Shown one piece after another: positions 54,701-64,000 of a stretch of 64,000 bases of DNA. A program made the translations under genes and the position numbers. The DNA is from Neodiprion pinetum. Lineage: Eukaryota; Arthropoda; Insecta; Hymenoptera; Diprionidae. The notes under the pieces are model-generated. The model did not search any database, was not told the DNA's origin, and worked only from the letters and a program-made list of their open reading frames with translations. Positions within the stretch are counted from its first letter, which is position 1, and each line of letters opens with the position of its first letter. The stretch spans positions 41,512,701 to 41,576,700 of the forward strand of contig NC_060235.2 of assembly GCF_021155775.2 (NCBI RefSeq), read 5' to 3'.

Positions 54701-57651
54701 GTGTTTCTCTTCTCTCATGCATATTGAATCGTTCGAGTGATATGAACGATGCAGCACCTGGCCTGTATCACAAGCAAGGAAGTCGAGCTTGCGGATCATT
54801 AAGTGGTGAAGCGGGAAAGTGCAGGAGGGGAAAAACAATGATTACGTTATTCTCGCGATCTCGTCGTATCTAGCGATGAAAACGTAATCGCTGTTGGCGA
54901 GGTGGGCGGTCGACGCGGACGCGGTATCGCCGGGCGCAACAACGGAATGAATTTATGCATAGCAGTTAGAGGAAAAAGTATATCGGGCCTCAGCCATCTC
55001 TCATTATCATTCTTAGCACTCCTCGCTCGACTCCGAGGGGCTCGTGGAATTGCCTCCTCAGGTTTTACTCCCAGACTCTGGTATACGTGCAGCGAGGCTA
55101 TTGCTAGGTACGAACACCTTATACTAAGGTAAACCAGCTGGGGGCAGGATTTTACGTGGATACTAACAACGCCAACGTTCTCCAATCCTCGGCGTTTTCA
55201 GTTCACGTGGTGGTAATGAAAAATGAGAGCTCTCAATGTCAAAGGCTGTCAGTGCGTGATACCATGGAAGTAGAAATCGGTCTGAAAGGTCAGGTAAGCG
55301 TTGAAGGTTGTGCTTGGAGGTGATAATCCAATCATTAACAATCGGAACTTATAGTCCAGTTCAAGTGGAACAGCGATCAAGAAGGCACGGTGGCTAAAAT
55401 TCGAGTAGAAACTAGGGAATGGCTTTTCTTTATCGAGATATATGATGACCTCGGTGGTTAAGCGGCCCATTATGTACGAAATGGAGATAAAAGAAATGAA
55501 ATAATGGTCCAGAGTCGTTTGCTCGCACGGGTTATCTTCGGTGGGGATAATCCGGGATAGATCCACATGCGCCCGTTCGTAGATATGCGAGAAGAGGAGC
55601 AGAGAGAAAAAGGATTTCTTAGGCGAGCGTGATCGGATGGAAGGAATCGGTCCTTGCAGGGACACAATATAAAATACATATAATATATATTTATTATGCA
55701 AAATCTATTGAATTGCGTGTGGTCAATTATATTATGTTAAATAGAGCATCCGCCTAACTGACGTATCGGAGAGACGCATCTTGTATACAAACGAGAGAAG
55801 CTCGTAGTGCGCACACACGTGAAACATGCGAAGCTATGGGGCCCATGGTCGTGTGATAGAGAGTCTCCAGATTGCTCTTTATAATAACGTATTGTGCACC
55901 GGGTATATTAGGTTTATGCTAATGCTGAAGGTGCACCGGCACCACCACCACCGGTTACATCCTGATTCAATCTGTTCTTTCTCGCACAGCTTCAGACTAT
56001 ACGGGCTCCCGTTAAGCTACCGCGGCCAGGCTGTAAAATACTATGTATACACATAATACCCACACCTATCCTACTCCATTATAACCTTGGCATCGTCAAA
56101 GATGACCTACAATGCATGGATGCCCATTATAGGCGTGCATGTTGCCTCTCACATTTTACAATGGCGAATGCGTCGCGTTGGATGATCGTTGTATCTCCGA
56201 CGGACAATTATCGTACTGCTATTACCGTCAATTCGTCGCTAACAATGTCGAACTGCTCAAAATCCGATCGAAAATAGTTTAGAAACCGTTTAACGCGATG
56301 TAAAACATTTTTGCTTAGCGTCAATTGCGTTTCGCGAGAATCATTTCAACTGCGAGAGAATTTTTGACTCGTATTCCATCTGCCGGTGCCAATGCGAAGC
56401 GAGGCTGCGCTCTCGAAAGGCGTGAAATTTGAACGTCGGCTAATGAATTATCGTCAATCATTTCGCAGATGATAAAATTCTCCAAGACGTATGTCGTACC
56501 TATGTAATATGTAAGCTGTGTATAGGGAGATGACGTTGAGCTGCGGGTGCAGGAAGGATGGGGAATCTAATTGTCCGTACAGCTAATGGAGTTTCGAAGA
56601 GATGAGAGCGCGCTCCAGGTGGGTAGCTCGGGCTATTTTAAATGCATCAAATTGCTGCTAAGTGAGGTCTGCCTCCCGAACGACCAGGTGAGAGATGACC
56701 TGTCAGCTTGGGAGGGGGCACAGGTCGAACGGTTAATTATTATATTGGCTATTAACGAAACGATTTTTCATTTTTCACCACGATTCGAAACTCCCGCGAC
56801 GAGTTCCCGACACCCACCTTCTCCTCGTAAAAATGCCTTCAAGGTCGGCGTTTTCACCCCCATTTTCTCACCTGGCTTTTCACGAGCTGCGGAACGATGA
56901 GTTTGAATGAAAGAACGGTGCCCCGGGGTTAAAATGTTGGGCCCACTAAGCGTGAAACACACAGTGGAAATTAATTGGCTCAATTTTCCGTTCGACATCC
57001 GCGCCGGTTACGCAACTCAACGTAACCGAGAATCGCGGAAGCCACTGGCCCACGACCGAGCGTCTTGACGTCCGTGCTCACTGCAGGCGCCAATCAAGGC
57101 GGTCTACAAAAAGAGAAACGACTCGCTCGGTTATTAATGGGAGGGAAAAACAAACGCAAAAACAAAGGATCGACGCCTCTCGGCGAGAATTCACTCGTAT
57201 TGCTGAGAATGCGAATTCCAAGGCGAAGTTTTATGCATCTTTCGCAGTATAATGGCTGTCCAGGGGTTAAACACCTTTGAACTCCGATACGGCTCTCGGT
57301 GGTGGATATATTTGGATTCGTTTCAAGTCATGCGGCGTGATTTCTGATCATTCGCTGTAGTCTCAAGGTATATTCAGTTATTTACAGTCAGGGATATCGC
57401 TTTTGGAGTGTTCTGAAGCACTCTGAAGTCAATCCGAGTCGTATGAAATATATCTGTTAAGCTGTCTGACACGTCATCCGAAGCATCTTAAAGCATCGCT
57501 GAAAGCAGTTCGTGCCATTCAAGCAAGCTCCGTTAATTTGACTTCTGACCAATTCGCCAATCATGGATATGAGTCTTCCCCGGTTTTGGCAACGAATGAC
57601 ACTATGAGATTTCGACACATCAAAGATGGATTCGAGGGTTTTTATTTCCTT
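51729..57651. other. Long unique stretch with microsatellites, no gene recognised
   Basis: A (CAAG/AGCA)n tract is at 53911-53937 and a (GAC)n tract at 54298-54313. GC-richer parts lie at 52320-52530 and 54860-55130, and a CACCACCACCACC run near 55941. Frames up to 150 codons (minus 55249-55701) have mixed composition and no recognisable domain. I matched no part of this stretch to other repeats in the window. Confidence 0.35.
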
Positions 57652-58384
57652 AAAGGGTTGTACGCAGTCAAGAGGCCGAAGAAAGCAATTTTTCAAAAAT
57701 TTTTTATGAAGAGACATGTGGATTTATTAATATACAAGTTCATATGAATATTGGGGTGGCATTGAACTTTGTTCTGATATATTTTATTTGTAAAAATAAT
57801 GATTTTTAAAGTTGGTATAGCCGATCTCCGAGAGCACCTATAAAAAAAGGCATCTTGCGGTGAGCAAGATATCTTTGGACTGCATCGTCTGAAATGAAAA
57901 AACAAAATAGACTTAGTTAATATAAGGTATAATCCGGTCTTTAATCGAAGAAATAAGCAGAATAATAATTTTTAATAAACGAACGGCTTCTCAAGAACAA
58001 TTCGATATTCCATAAAAATTCTCACCTTAATTTGTTTATCAAATGGAAAATATTTATCGGATAGAAAAATCCTTCGATCAAGGACTGAAAAATATATTCA
58101 TAAAGCTTGTGTAAAGATTTGAGACTGATCGACTCAGCCGTTTCTGGAAAATCTAGCTCACCGACTTTGAAACCATAGTTTTCAGAAAACCGCGTTCAAA
58201 GTTTCACAAGCAATTTCAAACGCTCCGGGGTGTCTTTGCAAATATGCGCGTAACTTCGATAATATTTGTCGGATCGACCTAAAATTTTCTGTGTATATAC
58301 TTGAATATGTGTACATTGCAAGACTGAAACAAAATGAAATCGATTTTAAAAAAATCCCGACTACGTAACAACATAACCCTTGAG
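57652..58384 (-). mobile_element. Non-autonomous DNA transposon, family B copy B2
   Basis: Inverted relative of 6222-6892, about 0.73 kb. The ends form an inverted pair: 'aaagggttgtacgcagtc' on the left, and 'gactacgtaacaacataaccctt' on the right. A TTAA overlaps the left boundary (CCTTAAAGGG) but is not repeated exactly at the right. Internal matches to B1 run from 'tgaaaaattgctttcttcgg' to 'tcaagtatatacac' (read on the minus strand). The 120-codon minus-strand frame (58182-58544) that enters it is not a recognised transposase. Confidence 0.75.
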
Positions 58385-60121
58385 AAAATCGTACTGAAAA
58401 TGACAAGAGCCAAGAGGATGGCTGGTCAGTGTAACTGATGAGCCCAGTGTTTGAGCTACCGTTCTGTGTACAGGCTGTAAAACGTGAACGCGTGAAGATT
58501 AAATACTGCACGCAAGAGTAGCGGACAGGCGACAGCAAAGTCATTCGTCAGTTGGAACGAGAACTCGTTAAGCCGGCGCGCCTGGCTTGCCGTCGAAAGC
58601 TTCGGCCACGGTATATGGGTGGGTATCATCGCACTTATCTAGCGTTGTCCCATCTTAACTATCGGTCATCAACGGCATGCAACTGCTCCCCCGAGAGAAG
58701 AAATTCGGGCATCGAAGACACGCGGTCTCTTCGAACTGGTTTTCGTCAAACGGTTATACGATGGTTGGAACGAGCGCAATTGCAGCGAACGGAAGGGGAT
58801 GAGGAGGAGGAAGAGGAGGAGGAGGAAATATGTGGAAAAAAAACAGAATCCGCTTTCGTTGGAGGTGAAATAGGAAGAAAATAAGGTGGAGAAAGAGACA
58901 CGGAGGGACAGAGGGGACAAAAAATTGGAGATCGGGGAACGCCGAGAGACGGGAGAAAGGAGCGAGGCGGTAAGGTTTTTTCTTCCGAGAATGGCTGGGT
59001 CTTCAAAGCGGTGATCCTTACGGCATACCAAATCCGAGGATACCGAGTCCTCCCTAATCTTAATGACTCGTGTCAAGCTGATTAGCTCTTGTTTACATCC
59101 AGCTAACTAACTTAAGACCCCTTCGTCTGCAAACGAGCCGGTAAATTATTGTCAAGGTTCACCACAAAACGCCCGATCCGCTCGAATCTCGGCGTCGAAC
59201 TATATTTCTTTTTTTGGTTGTTTCATTTCTTCATCAATTATCACCAAACTCCACCCAGGCTCACAACTTATGCAAACTTTACTCAAATCACGCGTAGAAA
59301 ATTCAATCATCTCAATGTATGTATCTTTCAAACTTTCACCTGTAGAAGGGTATACAAACACATTCTCATACATGCAATTCCACGTTTCACTGTAATTTAC
59401 ATCATATCGTTTTACCTTTTGTTCTCACTGAAAATAACAAGTATACGTTTTTGTCAAAACAATTGTCCGTTTTGTAGGATACAAAATACACGGAGCAAAA
59501 CTTGACGGTGTAAATTCATGTTTGATTCATCACCATCTCGTTATCGGATCAAATTCATTCCTGGAATAAGTAGAAGTCGCAGAAACTATGTACCCAAGGT
59601 AGAAGGTATATGTATATAAATTTCTCCACCTTGCAATAATAAAGGCGTAAGAATTTTATCAAATCCGTCATTGATTCGATCTAAAATGGTAAATCAGGGT
59701 TATAATTGATCAGGAATTTTGAGACCTACAGGGTGAACATGGAATTGCGTAAAAAAAAAAAAAAAAAAAAAACAGAAAAAAAACAAAAAACGCTTAAAGA
59801 GAAGCTTAAACACGTTCTTTTCTCCTGAAACAAAATTCTTCCGACGTTTGGTATGCCCATTGCAGGGCTTCAAAGTTACAGCAGCTCGAAGACTCGGACG
59901 GTGCAGCGCAGCTATCCGACGGCAGACGGCGTGCGCTGGACACAGTCGAATCTTTGGCGACTTCCTGCCAAAGTTTCGAGCGAGCGACGGCTCGCGACGG
60001 TTGCTGTTAATGAGAAACGTGAAAGTCTCACGAACAGGTCGAAGAGAATCTTCCGAGCGAAGGTGCAACAGCAGAAAATGGTTCAGGATTATGTGCGTTT
60101 TGGGGTGCTGAAATAGTCAGA
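58385..60121. other. Unique sequence with GAG repeat and poly-A
   Basis: A (GAG/GGA)n tract lies at 58798-58827, encoding a poly-Glu run in a 110-codon frame that I regard as low complexity. An A-run lies at 59751-59772 with interrupted A-rich continuation to 59790. Overlapping frames at 59700-60116 are unrecognised. Confidence 0.4.
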
Positions 60122-60168
60122 GGGTCGGAGGGGGGGTGGGGCGGGGGGAGGGGAGAGTGAAGGGGGTT
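60122..60168 (+). other. Strong G-quadruplex-type motif
   Basis: Successive G-runs (GGG, G7, GGGG, G6, GGGG, G5), mostly separated by 1 to 8 nt, within 47 bp. This meets the usual G3+N1-7 pattern for quadruplex-forming DNA on the plus strand. It lies about 250 bp upstream of a GC-rich block. Folding in vivo is not shown. Confidence 0.8.
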
Positions 60169-62150
60169 GGAAATTTCTGGCAAGGATATAATCTTGGCAA
60201 GGCGCGAGGAGCCGTCGCAAGCTTGGCCGTCCGAAAGCGGCAATACTTTTCAGCCGTAGCTGAGCGTAATGAATAGCCTTTTATATATTTTATCATCAAC
60301 GACTAAAAATAGAAGAAGTCTGGGCAGAGTTTATTATTTCGTTTCGGTGAAGCTGTCTTGTTAGCGGGACCAATGAAACTCGCGCTCCCATGGACGCCCC
60401 ACCGGGCACCGACCAATGGCGGACTGGCGTCCGGGGAACATGCTACATCGCGTGTCGACGAGCACCTCCTCCTGGGATTGCGTGTCCAGGGGGCCACGGG
60501 CCTAACCCCTTCGGCTTACATTGCCATCGAACCGTTCCTCGGCCTCCGTCCAGCACCACACGGCCTTTGTTTTACCTCGCATTTTTCTCCCCCGCCCCCG
60601 CCCCCACCCTGACTTCTCTCTCTCTCTCTCTTTACTCTACTCTGTCTCTCCATACACGGTAGTCCAGTACCTACTAGCGGCCCTCGATAGCCTGCCGCGT
60701 CTTCGAATTCATACGTCAGGGTGTGTCACTCTTCACCTTTGAGTCTGCTCGCGTCCCTCTCTTAATCATCGAATAATGCTCGACGATCGACCATTTTCAC
60801 CGCTGATTGATTGATGTCCTTCTACTTTCGGAAACCATATACCGAAGGAGTGTCGAGACACTCTTGGTACTGGGATGTGAACGTTACGGATTAAACCTTA
60901 TTTCAAAGTACCTGCCTTGCTTTAGGTACATGATCCCTGGTGCACATCCGTTTTCAAGTATTACCCACGTTTAGAGTTTAAGAGAATTGTCATCTGTGTG
61001 GCATTTGGACAATTGATCGTTCTGCTAGTCTACCTTGAGATTTTTTCGATGAACTTAAACCTTTTATTTCCACTTTGATCTGAACGAGTAATTCCAAACC
61101 TTGTATCATATCCTAGCTGATAATGAGCTGGATTCATTTCATATTTACGGAAACTGAAAACGGAAGTCGATCTCGACGGAACGGAACGCGTTTTGCACGG
61201 CATTATCTAGCCGTATGGATTTCCCCAGGTAGGTGGAATCTACGCGCCGTTCGATCGGTTATTCAACTAATTCACAACTGTTTTCAACGTATTATGGATG
61301 CTGCAGGTTTGACTCCGCGTTGACTTAGATTGTCATCGAATCACCGTCTCCATATCCACCCTTAACTTTACCCACTTTTGTAACATCACTGTTTACCAAT
61401 ACTTGATTTCCTGGCATCGAGGGCGTGCCCATTGTTCCACACATCAGCGGAATGCCTCTTTCTGAATCCAACGAACGTCGAACGTTCTCGACAAAAAAGT
61501 CTCACTTTGGTAAAAGCATTCATCAACCTCTTTACCTTCCTTCACCGATTCACATCCTGCTTAAAAAGCCAATCCTCACAGAGCAGTGAACTTCCATGCG
61601 GAAGACTCGGAGCGGTGCTGCTGTATGGCATGAGAGACTGTAACACAGTGCCGAGTCTCAGTTAGGTGTATATAATTATATGCAAAGTAGAATTAAAATT
61701 CGTATAACGCGGTACCAACGCCTCTCTCGAGCTGGCATAGAGCCCGTGTGCTCCCTTGAGCGTGACACGCGTGTATTCCGGTTTGTACCATTACCGAACG
61801 CTCTGTCTGTGCTCTGCACGTTGTTCCGTTTTTAATTCGGGATCGTTGGAGGATGAAAAAACGGCGGTCAGTTCACCGAGAGCGTCAAATCCATCGGTAT
61901 TAGTGCTGATGATTCGTAGATATTGTGCGAGTGTTAGTCAGTCGACGAATGTTTTCAGAGGTACATTTAAAATGTTGGAACTTTTTGTTGGAACGGAAGC
62001 TTAAGGCTGAAAGCGAGCGTCAAGCATCCCGCGCACAGAAAACGTGCTGCTGATAACGATCCCGAATAATGAAGAAAAAATTTACCGGGTAATCCGTCGA
62101 TGCCCGTGCTTCGGTTTAAGCGGCCAGACCCAGGGTGAGACTACCGGTCA
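60169..62150. other. GC-rich block (60370-60600) and flanking unique DNA
   Basis: The GC-rich part carries overlapping frames on both strands and an ATTGG-box-like CCAATGG near 60411. It ends in a (CT)n tract at 60614-60632. A frame at 61123-61323 contains a CAG|GTAGGT donor-like site. No product is recognised anywhere in the stretch. Confidence 0.35.
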
Positions 62151-64000
62151 ATCAATTCTACGAATTCATTGACACTCTGGTGATGTATGAGCGTGCAATA
62201 CTTATTAATTCTGTGACGCTAGTTCCGTAGAGGATGCAGTCAACCACATACCAACAATGGCGGACGGTAATTTCAATCGTTTCTCCATCGCGCGACGTGA
62301 TCCATCGTCATCAATGTCTGTCATATTTATCCAAGGCATTGAATGGAAGTTGGATACCTATTTCGCCAAAGACATGGATGGTAGTTCCATGTTGTAATCG
62401 GTATAAAAAAAGGACTTTTACTCACATAATATATAACTGGCTGCAAACTGGTTTGGTTTGTGTTTGATTTTGGTTCGTACAGCTATTTCGCAATTGAATT
62501 CGAAACCTTTCAGAAACCATAGTGAACATCGATCGAAAATGGCGGTCGGTATCTTATCAATAAATCTAGTAGGTAAGCGTTCAAGATTGTAAACGCTCAC
62601 CTTCTTGGAAATACACCACCATTAGCGTAAGTTCAGAGAAATCATCCCCAACCTTCCGACGGACATGACACACTCCCGTCCCCCGGTGGTCCCAAGGATT
62701 TATGGTAAAAGCTTAAAGTTGAATCATGTGGGTGAGAAGATTCGAGGAAACACGGGAGTAAACCGCGTCGTGAATCCATAAGACGAACCGCTGTGTTTTA
62801 TCGAAATGTAGGTATTAGAAAGGTGGAAATGAAGCACTAGCCATCAGAATGATGAGAATCGACCGGACGATGAATAGTTTATCAGTTTCTGAAATAGCGA
62901 GTTGGAACGATTTCTGCCACAACATTATTATACCATGTAAATTGGTAGTGTCTTTTATCGATATTCTTGCTTTTCGTAACAATACTCACCTCTGAGGGGG
63001 TTTATAACAAGGTGCCTACCTGACTGCCTGCCGTAGTGTCGCGTGATACGAGTAGAACTCGAACGGCGCGATGGTGCAGCCGCGAACCAACAGCGGGGGC
63101 AATGAATTAATGCGAGCATTTTTTATTCACTAGTCCCTCGAGTATTTTATTTTATAGGGTTGGCGGTGTGTACCGACTATAGACTCCGGTTGATCGAGGT
63201 CTCCGATACCGGCGCGAGACGAACGGGCGTTAGTTATATCGCGTTTGGCCGGTCGGTTGGCTGGAGGCGGCGAGCGAACGTGCGTACGCCCGTTTTATAC
63301 GTTTTAGATGGACATCGTCAGGAATTAATTTCCTAAATAAATTGGCCGGATGTAGATCCCACCTGACGATAGACGCGTCGTGTGTCCCGAGAAATGCATT
63401 TAATAAGTGTCTAATGGACGAGTCACCAAGCTGCCCTACATCCGACAGACTCAACGTCTCTGCAAGCTCACTTCGATTCTCAATTATCATTAGCTCCATT
63501 TACTCCTATAACCTGCAGTCGTAAAGACTCGCCTTTCAAACCCCTAATTGACCGTTTCAGTCTATAGATATTCCTACGGAGGAACGAAGATTTTATCACC
63601 ATTTTCACGTTTCCGCGATCATCCACTTCGAGCACTCCGACGATCGTGAGTAAAAGGGGCTGATATTTTACCGATTAGCTGTAGTGGAAAACAAGTCACA
63701 GTGCAAACCACTGTAAACAACTTTGTTCATCGAACCAAACCCAAAGCTCAAATCCGAAGACCAAGGAACGGGGGATGATTGCCGAACTCCTGCAGTGATG
63801 CAGGCTTATTGAAATGTAAAGCGTATAGTAGAGGTGACACTAGCTCTGAGGAACTGGCTTTCGTTATTTCACGTTAAAAATAATGTCATTCCGGTCACAC
63901 CGAGAGAGTAGAAGATTGTTATCGGGCACTCTTCATGGTCTCCAGGACGCGTTAGCGCCTCAACGTTTGCACTCGACACGCATATATCTCATCCTCATAG
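62151..64000. other. Unique sequence, no gene recognised
   Basis: Contains two 'aatggcggncggta' words near 62261 and 62537 that may be traces of family E. A minus-strand 89-codon frame (63230-63499) has protein-like composition (e.g. ELAETLSLSDVGQLGDSS) but no domain I recognise. No RNA gene or complete repeat seen. Confidence 0.35.

Noticed and set aside
55249..55701. 150-codon minus-strand frame as a gene
   Set aside because: No domain recognised; overlapped by another frame on the same strand. Hydrophobic/aromatic composition is expected from AT-rich DNA.
61123..61212. Exon-like segment ending at CAG|GTAGGT
   Set aside because: No acceptor or promoter context, unrecognised peptide, and GTAGGT words are common throughout this window.
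1..64000. CRISPR array, operons or bacterial genes
   Set aside because: No regularly spaced identical repeats, no long contiguous frames and no ribosome-binding-site spacing pattern. Base composition and repeat types are those of an animal genome.

Overview
The window reads as non-coding eukaryotic chromosomal DNA, most likely from an insect. In 64 kb no open frame exceeds about 155 codons, and none of the frames resembles a protein family I recognise. Homopolymer runs and microsatellites are abundant, CpG is not obviously depleted, and short non-autonomous DNA transposons and long inverted repeats are frequent. The style (AT-rich background cut by GC-rich islands, many GTAGGTACC-type words, MITE-like repeats) would suit a hymenopteran such as a sawfly, but that assignment is a weak inference. 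There is no operon, no rRNA or tRNA I can support, no CRISPR array and no autonomous transposase.

What can be supported is a repeat landscape. (1) Family A, about 0.42 kb with CACTGAG-type terminal inverted repeats, occurs at 8.46, 11.29, 40.14 and 42.33 kb, with a decayed copy near 0.5 kb. (2) Family B, about 0.7 kb with (T)GAGGG/AAGGGTT ends, occurs at 6.2 kb and, inverted, at 57.65 kb. (3) Long imperfect palindromes (foldback elements) lie at 12.3-12.86, 14.1-14.5, 19.6-20.4, 22.3-23.0, 38.7-39.4 and 51.2-51.7 kb, with a small one at 8.28 kb. (4) Two related MITEs at 30.6 and 32.4 kb carry the palindrome GCGCATGCGC in their inverted repeats, as does the 19.6 kb foldback. (5) A roughly 1.06 kb element at 44.73-45.79 kb has short terminal repeats and a candidate ATGC target duplication. 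(6) Tandem repeats include a ~95-bp minisatellite (49.37-49.83 kb), a GAAATCA-type degenerate array (46.8-47.17 kb), a 220-bp dimer (15.33 kb), a 139-bp dimer (25.27 kb) and a ~120-bp dimer family at 1.87 and 17.99 kb.

GC-richer blocks at 1.1-1.45, 2.56-2.79, 4.2-4.56, 24.83-25.02, 35.43-35.66, 40.73-41.12, 46.03-46.74 and 60.1-60.6 kb are the best places to look for promoters or 5' exons. Four exon-like stretches with good splice signals (24846-25019, 27167-27295, 44295-44452, 46619-46735) are listed at low confidence. The window could be intergenic or lie inside one or more very large introns; the sequence alone does not decide this. Nothing seen amounts to a coordinated multi-gene system. 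The most unusual property is the number of distinct long hairpin-forming elements, which could in principle feed small-RNA pathways.
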